A stretch of DNA of 64,000 nt from CBDFGK01 sp965247075. Its GTDB lineage: Bacteria > Pseudomonadota > Gammaproteobacteria > Pseudomonadales > Halieaceae. The notes below the pieces were generated by a model. That model did no database searches. It was not told where the DNA came from and saw only the letters and a program-made list of their open reading frames with translations. Where the stretch lies: NCBI GenBank assembly GCA_965247075.1, contig CBDFGK010000003.1, positions 124,001 through 188,000 on the forward strand, in the 5' to 3' direction. Both the position numbers and the translations under genes were made by a program. Positions 26,737 to 34,867 of the stretch are shown here, in pieces. How positions within the stretch are numbered: the stretch's first letter is position 1; each line of letters begins with the position of its first letter.

Positions 26737-27600
26737 CTATATCCAGCACCAGCCGTGCAGCCGGAAGAATTTCCAGCCGGAGCTGACGAACATCGATATG
26801 TGACTGAGGCCTTTGCGCGCCGAATAACCACCGTGATGCACAATCTGCATGGATGGCAAATACACCAGCCGCCCCACCGAGTGCAGTCGCAAAGACAGGT
26901 CAAAATCCTCGAAATACATAAAAAAATTGTCGGAAAAACCCGACACGGCACGCAGAGCCTGGGTGCGTGCAAACATACAGCAACCGCTGACCAGGGGCAC
27001 ATCGGCCACTTCTTGCTCAGCGCAGTTATCCCTGATTTCATAGCTGTAGAGGTAGGCGCGAAACCAGTCCTTGATAAACTCCGGGGCAAACCCCCGCAGG
27101 ATCAGGGCCAGCACAGAGGGGTAGCGTTTGCACAGATACTGCACCCGTCCACGTGAATCGGCGGCACGGGGACTGACCATAACCACGTCCGGTTGCTGTT
27201 GCAGGTATTGGCGGGCCCGGTAGAGGGCGTCCTCTGCCATCTCTACATCGGGGTTTAGAACAAGATGAAAATCACTGTCCGCGCGCTGCAAGGCCAGGTT
27301 GTGAGCGGTCCCGTAGCCAACATTTTCTCCGGGGTGCCAGATTTCGGCCCGGTAGTGGTGCAGCTCTGCATCTGTGCTCACCTTGGCATACACCCGGGCG
27401 CGGTAATGGGGATCGGTGGAGTTATCAACCAGCAGCAATTCCAACTGCAACGACAAGCCCTCGCGACAGGCATAGCTTACCGCGTGATTCAGTCCATCAA
27501 GGGTTCGGCACAACAGATCGAAGGAGCTGTTGAAGGTCACCATGGATACAGATATTTTTACCGGCGGGTCCATCCGCGAATGGGTATTGATAGACGCCAT
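26737..27600 (-). CDS. Family 2 glycosyltransferase (rhamnosyltransferase-like)
   Basis: 287 residues. The GT-A nucleotide-binding start is ISVSMVTFNSSFDLLCRTLD, with LLLVDNSTD in the next strand. The donor/metal motif is in FHLVLNPDVEMAEDAL (NPD in place of DxD, as in WcaA/RfbN-type enzymes). The C-terminal YFEDFDLSLRLHSVGRLVY contains the acceptor-site ED. It probably adds a sugar to a surface polysaccharide or lipopolysaccharide from the cytoplasmic face. It is transcribed away from the glycan cluster that begins at 27703. Confidence 0.88.
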   Translation of the reverse strand: MASINTHSRMDPPVKISVSMVTFNSSFDLLCRTLDGLNHAVSYACREGLSLQLELLLVDNSTDPHYRARVYAKVSTDAELHHYRAEIWHPGENVGYGTAHNLALQRADSDFHLVLNPDVEMAEDALYRARQYLQQQPDVVMVSPRAADSRGRVQYLCKRYPSVLALILRGFAPEFIKDWFRAYLYSYEIRDNCAEQEVADVPLVSGCCMFARTQALRAVSGFSDNFFMYFEDFDLSLRLHSVGRLVYLPSMQIVHHGGYSARKGLSHISMFVSSGWKFFRLHGWCWI

Positions 27601-27702
27601 TGATTATTTTGCCAGCCTTCACTGCCTCACATGCCTGTTAGCCATCGGCGATAGCACCGCTTGCATTGAGCAACTGCCGGATATTACCATCTGCGCCCTG
27701 AT

Positions 27703-28434
27703 ATGCGAACCAACCCAACCATGACCGACAACACCGCCGGCAACGTAGTGTGCGTACTTGGTATGCACCGCTCCGGCACAAGCTGCCTGGTAGGCTCTTT
27801 GCAAAAAGCCGGGCTACACCTGGGCGAGCACCACATCTGGAACCGTTACAACCAAAAGGGTAATCGCGAAAACCAGGATATTGTGGATCTCAATGACAGT
27901 GTGCTGGCTCACAGCGGCGGAAGCTGGCAGAGCCCGCCGCGAAAAGTACGCTGGAGCGAAGCTCACCTGACCAGGGCCCGCGACATCGTCGGCAGTTTTC
28001 CACCCCACAGCCGCTGGGGCTTCAAGGACCCGCGCGCCCTGTTTACCTTTCCCATGTGGAGGCTGGCACTGGAGGACAACTATGCACGGGTTGGTATTTT
28101 TCGCCACCCCCTCGCTGTCGCGGCCTCGCTGGGTTATCGGCATGGCGCGACTGCCCTGCCAGAGCAGAAAAGCCTGGAGCTCTGGTACGCCTACAACAGG
28201 AAATTGCTGAAGGAATACCAGCGCAGCCCTTTCCCCATACTCTGTTTTGACTGGGAGGAGCGGCTGTTTCATGACCGGTTGGCGCTGGTCCAGCAGCAAC
28301 TGGGCCTGGCTGCGGTGGCTGATGACGCGCATTTTTATAGCTCACAACTGAAAAACCATGCGTCCAATGACGTGTCGATCATGCCGCGAAAATACCGCAC
28401 ACTGTACAAAAACCTGAAAGCGATCACCCGCTGA
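27703..28434 (+). CDS. Sulfotransferase family protein
   Basis: 243 residues. The 5'-phosphosulfate loop that binds PAPS is VVCVLGMHRSGTSCLVGSLQ (about 13-32). The 3'-phosphate region is GIFRHPLAVAASLGYRHG (about 128-145). A DLNDSVLAHSGGSW segment is typical of bacterial relatives in glycan clusters. It probably transfers sulfate to a surface sugar or lipid acceptor. It ends 4 bases before the glycosyltransferase at 28439. The most likely start is either the ATG at 27703 or MTDNTAG a few codons later. Confidence 0.85.
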   Translation: MRTNPTMTDNTAGNVVCVLGMHRSGTSCLVGSLQKAGLHLGEHHIWNRYNQKGNRENQDIVDLNDSVLAHSGGSWQSPPRKVRWSEAHLTRARDIVGSFPPHSRWGFKDPRALFTFPMWRLALEDNYARVGIFRHPLAVAASLGYRHGATALPEQKSLELWYAYNRKLLKEYQRSPFPILCFDWEERLFHDRLALVQQQLGLAAVADDAHFYSSQLKNHASNDVSIMPRKYRTLYKNLKAITR

Positions 28435-28438
28435 TTCA

Positions 28439-29419
28439 ATGTCCCTCCTGCAACGCCTGTTTGGCGCAACAGCACCCGCCATGCCCAAGCTCTCTCTGGT
28501 AGTGGTGGTCTACAGGATGCCGCGCCAGGCGATCAATACGCTGTATACCCTGTCGCCGGCTTACCAACTCGATGCCGCCGAGCAGGACTACGAGGTTATT
28601 GTAATTGAAAATTCCTCGTCGGCGCCCATGGGTGAGGCGCCCGCCACGCAATTCGCAAGCAATGTGAAGTATTTTTACCGCGAGGAAACCCAGCCCACGC
28701 CGGTGCCGGCGGCACTGTTCGGGGCGGAGCAAGCGCGCGGCAATATAATCGGCATGATGATAGATGGGGCCCGCATGGCCAGCCCCGGCCTGGTGCGCAA
28801 TGTTCTCGGCGCCAGCCTCAGCAGTGCCAACGCGGTGGTGGCAGTACCGGGTTACCACCTCGGCCACAGGTTACAACAGGAAGCGGTTAATCACGGCTAC
28901 GACGAAGCCGAGGAAATACGCTTACTGGAAAGCGTTGCCTGGCAAGAGAACGGCTACCGCCTGTTCGATATTGCCTGTGTCAGCGGCAGTTGCAAAGGCG
29001 GATTTTTCCGTCCCAATGCGGAGAGCAATTGCCTGTGTATGCCCCGCCACATCTGGCAAGCGGTAGAGGGTATAGAGCCCAGGTTTACCGCAACCGGCGG
29101 CGGCCAGGCCAACCCGGATTTGTACAAGCGCGTGTGTGAGCACCCACTAACGGATTTGGTCATTACTCCGGGCGAGGGCACTTTTCACCAGTTCCACGGC
29201 GGGGTTACCACCGGCACCAGGGGCGATGTGCGTGCGCAGCACATGCAAGATCACTTTGAGCAGTACAAGGCGCTGCGGGGACGCTACTACAAACCGCCCA
29301 CCACCCAGGCCAGGTTGTACGGCAAGGTATCTGCTCACGCCATGCCCTTTATGCGGCGCTCTGTAGAAATCGCCCACCATCACCCCATAGTCGATGACGC
29401 CCACGGTGGCCAGAAGTAA
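28439..29419 (+). CDS. Family 2-like glycosyltransferase, copy 1 of a local subfamily
   Basis: 326 residues with a GT-A start LSLVVVVYRMPRQAINTLYT and YEVIVIENSSS. Where a DxD would be expected it has MMIDGARMASPGLV. The conserved C-terminal block is GEGTFHQFHGGVTTGT. Two other genes here (29419 and 49990) share this layout, so they form a subfamily. The last base of its stop is the first base of the next ATG (TAATG), so it is translationally coupled. Probably works in decoration of a surface glycan; acceptor unknown. Confidence 0.82.
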   Translation: MSLLQRLFGATAPAMPKLSLVVVVYRMPRQAINTLYTLSPAYQLDAAEQDYEVIVIENSSSAPMGEAPATQFASNVKYFYREETQPTPVPAALFGAEQARGNIIGMMIDGARMASPGLVRNVLGASLSSANAVVAVPGYHLGHRLQQEAVNHGYDEAEEIRLLESVAWQENGYRLFDIACVSGSCKGGFFRPNAESNCLCMPRHIWQAVEGIEPRFTATGGGQANPDLYKRVCEHPLTDLVITPGEGTFHQFHGGVTTGTRGDVRAQHMQDHFEQYKALRGRYYKPPTTQARLYGKVSAHAMPFMRRSVEIAHHHPIVDDAHGGQK

Positions 29420-30408
29420 TGGCGCGCGCACTCTCAGTCATCGTTATTGGCTATTCCATGTCAGAGCAGCTACAGCGCGCCCTGTTGACACTGGCAGCGG
29501 ATTACCAGCGACAGCTCAACACCGACGACTACGAGGTAATTGTGGTCGAGAACAGCTCCGCCGATAATCTGGCGGCGGCAACAGTTGCGCAACTACCGGC
29601 AAACTTCCGCTATTTTCTGCGCGAGGAACCCGGCCAGAGCCCGGTGCCGGCGATTAACTTTGCCTTTTCTGAGTGCCGCGGTGCCTATATCGGCCTGATC
29701 ATGGATGGCGCGCGCATGATGAGCCCCGGTTGCATTCGCACCGCGCTGGATGCCTTCGCGATCACAGCCGATGCGCTGGTAGCGGTACCTGGCTACCACC
29801 TCGGCGAGCAGGAACCGCACCTGCACGCAGACAGTGCTACGGCACTGGCGCGGGAAAAGAAGTTGCTGGACTCCATCGACTGGCGCGGCGACGGCTACGA
29901 ACTGTTTACCGTCTCTACCTTCAGCGGCGCCAACCGCAGCGGCTATTTGCATCCAATCATGGAGTGCAATTGCGTGTTCGCCTCCGCCGAGAATTTTCGT
30001 CGTATCGGCCACGCCGACCCGCAGTTCACCATGCCCGGCGGCGGCAGTATTAACCTGCATATCTACCGCAGCCTTGGCATGCTGCCGAACACGCGAATTT
30101 TTGTACTACCCGGCGAGGGCTCCTTTCACCAATACCACGGTGGCGTTACCACCTCCTCCTACGCCGACCGACAGGCAGAAATAGAGCGGCATCGGGTGCA
30201 ATTGCATGCCCTGTGGCCGGGCGGATTCCACAGTCTGCGCCGCAAACCAAGCCTGTTAGGTGATGTATCATTGCAGGCCTTGCCGTTCTTGGAGGAATCC
30301 CTGCGCCGCTCCCGCAATCGACTGGAACGGTGCAGCAAGCAGCAATTGGCAGCCTGGCCCGATGACCCCAACGAACAGCGCGACCACACAAATCAGGTGC
30401 AAGCATGA
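29419..30408 (+). CDS. Family 2-like glycosyltransferase, copy 2 of a local subfamily
   Basis: 329 residues, clearly a paralogue of the preceding gene: LSVIVIGYSMSEQLQRALLT, YEVIVVENSSA, LIMDGARMMSPGC, a conserved LDSIDWRGDGYELF region, and GEGSFHQYHGGVTTSSYAD. As in its neighbours the DxD position reads D-G-A, so metal binding may differ from standard GT2 enzymes. The 3' end overlaps the methyltransferase start by 4 bases. Confidence 0.82.
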   Translation: MARALSVIVIGYSMSEQLQRALLTLAADYQRQLNTDDYEVIVVENSSADNLAAATVAQLPANFRYFLREEPGQSPVPAINFAFSECRGAYIGLIMDGARMMSPGCIRTALDAFAITADALVAVPGYHLGEQEPHLHADSATALAREKKLLDSIDWRGDGYELFTVSTFSGANRSGYLHPIMECNCVFASAENFRRIGHADPQFTMPGGGSINLHIYRSLGMLPNTRIFVLPGEGSFHQYHGGVTTSSYADRQAEIERHRVQLHALWPGGFHSLRRKPSLLGDVSLQALPFLEESLRRSRNRLERCSKQQLAAWPDDPNEQRDHTNQVQA

Positions 30409-31184
30409 GTGTCTATTATCCCCCGTCACTACAGCGCTTCGACCCCAGGCGCATGGTCTTTAGCACCTGGGTAGATCATATGCCCTTCGGCTACGACATC
30501 GTGGCATGCCTGCGGCCCCGGGTGACAGTAGAACTGGGCACCTACAACGGGCTGTCTTTTTTCACTTTCTGCCAGTCCATGAAGGAACACAATATCGACG
30601 GACTCTGCTACGCGGTAGATACCTGGAAAGGCGACCAACACACCGGCGGTTACGACGCCGGCATTATCGATGATGTGCGGGCCCATGCACGCGAGCACTA
30701 TCGTGGCTTCACCTACCTGTTACAAATGTATTTTAATGATGCATTGCAGCATTTTGAGAATGACAGCATCGATTTGTTGCACATTGACGGGCTGCACACC
30801 TATGACGCGGTCAAGGAAGATTTTTCCAACTGGTATCCGAAACTCAAACCCGGTGGGGTGCTCCTGTTTCACGACATAGAGGCGCGTCAGGGCGACTACG
30901 GAGTATGGAAACTGTGGGCGCAATTGCAGGCGGAGTACGATACCTTCCATTTCAAACACGGTTTCGGGCTGGGCGTGTTACGCAAGCCGGGCGGCCCGGC
31001 CAACGATCACCCGCTGCTGGATTTGCTGTTTAATAGCAGCGCAGAAGAAGCCCACTCGCTGCGGCAACTGTATGTGCACGCCAGTTCCTTTATGGATGCC
31101 CGTCGCAAGGCGCGCCGCTTCGACGCCGGCCGTCCTCCCCCCGGCAGCCAGGGCAAGCAAGGCGGCCAGGGAAAAACCAACTGA
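30405..31184 (+). CDS. Class I SAM-dependent methyltransferase (Methyltransf_24 type)
   Basis: 259 residues. SAM motif I is in VTVELGTYNGLSFFTFCQSM (about 44-63), motif II around LCYAVDTWKGD, and DLLHIDGLHTYDAVKEDF and GGVLLFHDIE match the O-methyltransferase-like proteins often fused or adjacent to glycosyltransferases. The C-terminus is a basic Gly/Gln-rich tail. It is the last gene of the 27.7-31.2 kb operon and converges with the 2OG oxygenase, whose stop is 3 bases away. It probably methylates a sugar of the same glycan. Confidence 0.82.
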   Translation: MSVYYPPSLQRFDPRRMVFSTWVDHMPFGYDIVACLRPRVTVELGTYNGLSFFTFCQSMKEHNIDGLCYAVDTWKGDQHTGGYDAGIIDDVRAHAREHYRGFTYLLQMYFNDALQHFENDSIDLLHIDGLHTYDAVKEDFSNWYPKLKPGGVLLFHDIEARQGDYGVWKLWAQLQAEYDTFHFKHGFGLGVLRKPGGPANDHPLLDLLFNSSAEEAHSLRQLYVHASSFMDARRKARRFDAGRPPPGSQGKQGGQGKTN

Positions 31185-31186
31185 GC

Positions 31187-31927
31187 TCAGGCCTGTTCCT
31201 CCGGCAGCATATGCCAAAGGGTACCGTGGCTTTGGTTGCTCTCCTCTTCCGGTCGGCCGTTGGTGTAGTAATACAGCGCCAGTGATTTGCGCGTGCGCCC
31301 CTCGGGGCAGGTCACAGGCCGGGGATGGCCGTGCAGGGAACTGGACGTGGTACTGAATATCACACAGCGCCCCGCCAGCGGCGCAATCTGCTGCCGGCAC
31401 TCACTCATATCTTCATTCCACAATTCCAGATCGCCCCCATAGCCGGCAGGCCAGTCGAGATTAAAGTAGATGAGCAGGTTAATCCGTCTATCCAGATGCA
31501 GCACCGGGTGCCTGTTAAAATCAGCGTGTACCCGCAGAAAGCCGCCGGGCATGGTCTGGTGCACGCCGCCGCCGCGCAAATAGGGATCAGGCAAGAGGTT
31601 CTCAATACCGGTCATTTGCTCCAGCAGCTTTATAAATGCGCCCGAATTCAGCTCCCAGTAGAGTCGGCGTATGGCAATGTCGACGGCCAGTTCACGCGAC
31701 ACCCAGCGCTTGCGAAACTGTGCCGGCACCCCCTCTTCAGTATCGGCAGAGCGATCTTCCTGGCCCGGCTTGACCACTGCCTGGGGAAAATGCGGTGCCA
31801 GTGCCGACACCACCCGGGGGGTCAAAAAATCATCAATCATAATATGCGGGAAGGGATCGGCATCCCGATAACGTTTCCGCGCTTTTGGCATCAAGCTGCC
31901 CAGGCGTTGGTAATCCAGCAAGCTCAT
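31187..31927 (-). CDS. 2OG-Fe(II) oxygenase, copy 1
   Basis: 246 residues from the ATG at 31927 (MSLLDYQRLGSL). The iron ligands are HADFN (H-x-D) near residue 139 and a distal His in SLHGHPRPV near 199; the 2-oxoglutarate-binding Arg is likely in RTRKSLALYYYTNG. The first part, DPFPHIMIDDFLTP, is shared with copy 2. Such enzymes hydroxylate proteins or small molecules; bacterial relatives in glycan loci are not well assigned. The gene follows copy 2 by 7 bases on the same strand, so both are co-expressed. Confidence 0.85.
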   Translation of the reverse strand: MSLLDYQRLGSLMPKARKRYRDADPFPHIMIDDFLTPRVVSALAPHFPQAVVKPGQEDRSADTEEGVPAQFRKRWVSRELAVDIAIRRLYWELNSGAFIKLLEQMTGIENLLPDPYLRGGGVHQTMPGGFLRVHADFNRHPVLHLDRRINLLIYFNLDWPAGYGGDLELWNEDMSECRQQIAPLAGRCVIFSTTSSSLHGHPRPVTCPEGRTRKSLALYYYTNGRPEEESNQSHGTLWHMLPEEQA

Positions 31928-31934
31928 GTCTATC

Positions 31935-32786
31935 CTATTCCGCTGTTGGCGGCGATACCTCAGGCAGCGGCTGCCAGTCGGTAACCTGGGTTGGAGTGAT
32001 GTCCCGGTCCTGCCTGCCATTGGTGTAGTAGTACAGGGCGATTGATTTGCGCGTCATTCCCTCCGGGCAAGTCAGTGCCCGCGGGTGGCCGTGAAAGGAA
32101 TCCGCCGAGGTATTAAAAATCACACAGCGCCCCGCCAGTGGGCGTATCTTGCGCACACAACGGGACATATCAGGCGACCACAGTTCCAGATCACCGCCGT
32201 ATTCCTCGGGCCAGTCCCGGTTGAGATATATGAGCACGTTGAGGCGTCTGTCAAGCTGGAAATCGCCGTGATTTGTGAAGTCCGCGTGTACGCCCAGCAC
32301 GCCACCGGGTAGTATCTGGTGAAGACCACCACCGCGCAACTTGGGGTCGGCTATGAGCCCTTCAACCCCGGTCAGTTTCTCCAGGAATCGCAGGAAGGTT
32401 CCGGAGTTCATTTCCCACAATAGCTCGCGGATGACCGGCGGCATTTCCTCGATAAGGGGCATGCCCAGTTTATTGTACTGAACTAGGTCTCCCGCAGTGG
32501 ATTGCGTGCGAATTTTGCGCCAGGCCGGCTGCTCCTGCGGTGTGGGAAATTCAGCCACCAGACTCTCTGTCACCGCAGGGGACAGAAAATCTTCCAGCAT
32601 GATGTGCGGGTAGGGATCTGCCTGCACATACTCCTCGGCATGGCGTTGCGCGATACCGGCCAGCCCTTCCAGGTTGATCAGGGCGGGGGCTGACAGGCTC
32701 GCCACCCAAGCTTCCCGGGAGTTGGGCTCAGAGCGTCGACTCTGACCCCTTATCCTGTCACCCATTAGTTTGTTCCACCAGGACAT
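31935..32786 (-). CDS. 2OG-Fe(II) oxygenase, copy 2, with REP-like sequence in its 5' end
   Basis: Paralogue of the gene at 31187, with the same order: DPYPHIMLEDFLSP, HADFTNHGDF carrying H-x-D, SFHGHPRALTCPEGMTRKS and the terminal YYTNGRQD. The frame from the ATG at 32786 is 283 residues, about 35 longer at the N-terminus than copy 1. The extra part is encoded partly by a REP-like element (32724-32749, read as RGQSRRSEPN). The true start may be downstream, for example the GTG at 32705. The family is certain; the start is not. Confidence 0.82.
   Translation of the reverse strand: MSWWNKLMGDRIRGQSRRSEPNSREAWVASLSAPALINLEGLAGIAQRHAEEYVQADPYPHIMLEDFLSPAVTESLVAEFPTPQEQPAWRKIRTQSTAGDLVQYNKLGMPLIEEMPPVIRELLWEMNSGTFLRFLEKLTGVEGLIADPKLRGGGLHQILPGGVLGVHADFTNHGDFQLDRRLNVLIYLNRDWPEEYGGDLELWSPDMSRCVRKIRPLAGRCVIFNTSADSFHGHPRALTCPEGMTRKSIALYYYTNGRQDRDITPTQVTDWQPLPEVSPPTAE
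32724..32749. repeat. REP-like element inside the 5' end of the oxygenase frame
   Basis: GGGCTCAGAG then CGTCGA and CTCTGACCCC. This is the same palindrome family as 7103-7128 and 32847-32914 with one arm mismatch. Its position within the first codons of the oxygenase frame argues for a later start or for insertion of the repeat into the gene's leader. Confidence 0.6.
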
Positions 32787-32846
32787 TTATTCACCCTTTC
32801 ACAGTAGCGGCCATTATACCTCTACATGGGGACGGACTTAAAAGCC

Positions 32847-32914
32847 GGGGTCAGAGTAAAACCGTCAATTCTGGCCAACACTTTGGCCAGAATTGACGGT
32901 TTTACTCTGACCCC
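32847..32914. repeat. Perfect 32-base-arm hairpin of the REP-like family
   Basis: Arms 32847-32878 and 32883-32914 are exact reverse complements around a CACT loop. The outer 11 bases are GGGGTCAGAGT / ACTCTGACCCC as in the other two members, and the inner 21 bases are new. It lies between the prenyltransferase stop (32922) and the oxygenase start. It could act as a transcript-stabilising stem or terminator between them. Confidence 0.8.
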
Positions 32915-32921
32915 AATTTGG

Positions 32922-33791
32922 TTACGTCGCCGCAACCAGTATCGCCAAACCCGCCACCAGTACAACATAGCTGGTGCGATCGCGCAGGGTAAATAGCACC
33001 GGGTCACCGTGCACCAGCGAGCGAGAGGCCAGCAGCCAGATGCGGCCAACCCAGTACATCAACAACGGGCACAGCAACCACAGGATTGCGACCTGGCCAT
33101 ACAGCAGCGATACCTCGCTGCTATTGATGTAAAAAGCCAGTACCAGCACCGCCAGGTAGCCATTGGCGATACCGATCATACCGACCATGGGTTGATCCTG
33201 GCGCAGGTAGGCGCGCTTTGAATGCGCTTCCAGCAAATGCACCGGGCGCGACTGAATCTCGATAAAACGCTTGAGGGCGGCCAGTGAGCAGAACAGGAAC
33301 ATGGCGAAACCCAACAACCAAAAACTGGGCGGCGCGCCCAACACCGCCACCCCCACAAGAATGCGCAGGGTGTATAAGCAGGCCAACAGGACAATATCCA
33401 GTAATAACTTTCGTTTCAGCCAAAAGCTGTAGGTCAGGGACAGGGCAAGGTACGCCAGCAGGCACGATAAAGTATACCCACCAATCAGGCTGGCCAGATA
33501 CAAGCCCGCAGCGGCCAGCACAACGGCGAGGCCCCGGGCCTGTAGCGTCGATACCTGCCCCGCCGCCAGCGGCCGATGCCGCTTTTGCGGATTGTTGCGA
33601 TCATCCTCTATATCGAGTAAATCGTTAACGATGTAACCGGCCGAGGCGATCAGGCACAGGGCAACAAAACACCAGGCCGTACTGGCGACAACAGACATAT
33701 CGCCCAATTGGTGACCCATTACCAGGCTGACAAAGACCAACAGGTTTTTGCTCCACTGATGGGGTCGCAACAGCTTCAACAGTGCAGTCAT
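32922..33791 (-). CDS. UbiA-family prenyltransferase (decaprenyl-phosphate phosphoribosyltransferase-like)
   Basis: 289 residues with eight to nine membrane helices. The first aspartate-rich motif is NDLLDIEDDRNNPQKRHRPL (about 57-76), which coordinates Mg-diphosphate. The N-terminus LLRPHQWSKNLLVFVSLVMG is typical of the branch that transfers phosphoribose to polyprenyl phosphate (DPPR synthase, Rv3806c-like). Neighbouring GtrA, flavin-oxidoreductase and epimerase genes fit production or flipping of a lipid-linked pentose. That pathway is an inference. The start overlaps the methyltransferase stop by 4 bases. Confidence 0.83.
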   Translation of the reverse strand: MTALLKLLRPHQWSKNLLVFVSLVMGHQLGDMSVVASTAWCFVALCLIASAGYIVNDLLDIEDDRNNPQKRHRPLAAGQVSTLQARGLAVVLAAAGLYLASLIGGYTLSCLLAYLALSLTYSFWLKRKLLLDIVLLACLYTLRILVGVAVLGAPPSFWLLGFAMFLFCSLAALKRFIEIQSRPVHLLEAHSKRAYLRQDQPMVGMIGIANGYLAVLVLAFYINSSEVSLLYGQVAILWLLCPLLMYWVGRIWLLASRSLVHGDPVLFTLRDRTSYVVLVAGLAILVAAT

Positions 33792-34453
33792 TTACCCATC
33801 GGCCTTGCCTCAACCAGAAACTGCTTGCCCAGCAGCGGCCAGAATATGGGCATGCGCAGATACAAGGCCACCAGCAGCAAGGGTGGATTGCTGCCGTCGG
33901 ACATTGAGTAGGGCAGGAAACGGTCTATACAGTGACTGACTTCAAAACCGCTCAGTGACAACAGCTCAGACAGGGATTTATCGGTAAGCGCAATATGGTG
34001 ATCCCAGTAATCCCAGTAGGCGCCACCGACGTAACGAATATTCGGACCCAGCAAAATAATACGTCCGTCGCTCTTCAGGCAGCGCCTGGCCTCTACCAGG
34101 GTCCGCTCCAGCGCCTGCTTGTCGGGCAAATGCTCGATAAAGTTACTGCTGAAAATAACGTCGATGGAATCAGCGGCCAGCGGCCAGGGCTGAGCGCAAT
34201 CCTGTTGCAGGAACTCGACGTCCGGCGGCAGGTGCGCTTTGGCATCTCCATTGAGGTCCATAGCCAGTTTGCGCTCAGCCTGGATATTGCGGCTGAACTC
34301 GCCCCAGCCGCAGCCCAGGTCCAGCACGATCTTGTCTGCACCTATGCGGGGCTGCAAGTACAGACGCAGGATTTCTTTCCAGACGCCGTCCCGATAGTCA
34401 GCGCTGGCCTGAAACCGTCGCCGGTACTGCTCACTGAGGCTATTGCTGTCCAT
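33788..34453 (-). CDS. Class I SAM-dependent methyltransferase
   Basis: 221 residues. Motif I is VLDLGCGWGEFSRNI (about 39-53), the acidic end of strand 2 is in LAMDLNGD, motif IV is DVIFSSNFIEHLPD, and GRIILLGPNIRY follows. It is soluble, with a small-molecule or sugar acceptor likely from context. It sits between the GtrA gene (3 bases upstream) and the prenyltransferase (4-base overlap), so it belongs to the same minus-strand operon of 32.9-37.1 kb. Confidence 0.85.
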   Translation of the reverse strand: MDSNSLSEQYRRRFQASADYRDGVWKEILRLYLQPRIGADKIVLDLGCGWGEFSRNIQAERKLAMDLNGDAKAHLPPDVEFLQQDCAQPWPLAADSIDVIFSSNFIEHLPDKQALERTLVEARRCLKSDGRIILLGPNIRYVGGAYWDYWDHHIALTDKSLSELLSLSGFEVSHCIDRFLPYSMSDGSNPPLLLVALYLRMPIFWPLLGKQFLVEARPMGK

Positions 34454-34456
34454 GGT

Positions 34457-34867
34457 TCAGGAATCGTGCTCTCTGAAAGTAAAGTATTTATGACCCAGGT
34501 AGCTGGTCAACGCCGGCAGCATTATACCAGCCATATGCGCGCTGGCCTGCCCAGTCTGCACGCCCATTAATGGCGCCAGTTCAGCGGCCAGGTACACACT
34601 CAGTAGCCAGGTCTGCACAAGTGCCAACAGGTTGACGAGCAGGTAGTAAAATATCTCCATACGCGCACTGTTGGCGGAGTTGTGAAATACAAATTTGCGC
34701 GCCAATAGAAATCCCGTACCCAGACCGACAAAAAAAGCCGCGGTCACCGCGTATTCAAAACTCATAAACTCGCTGAACAGAAAGCGGCTGCCAAAATTGG
34801 CCAGCGCCGCCACACCCCCACTGAGCAGAAAACGTGGAAACTGCCGGGACAGCGACCTAGTGATCAA
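34457..34867 (-). CDS. GtrA family membrane protein
   Basis: The family core is clear: RFLLSGGVAALANFGSRFLF, four membrane helices, and the terminal SYLGHKYFTFRE hallmark. GtrA proteins are thought to flip or help use lipid-linked sugars. The open frame extends back to 34978 but that part lies inside the upstream flavoprotein gene in another frame and has no membrane character. I propose the TTG at 34867 (about 136 residues), which overlaps the upstream stop. The exact start is uncertain. It works plausibly with the polyprenyl-linked sugar made by the neighbouring UbiA-type enzyme. Confidence 0.75.
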   Translation of the reverse strand: MITRSLSRQFPRFLLSGGVAALANFGSRFLFSEFMSFEYAVTAAFFVGLGTGFLLARKFVFHNSANSARMEIFYYLLVNLLALVQTWLLSVYLAAELAPLMGVQTGQASAHMAGIMLPALTSYLGHKYFTFREHDS

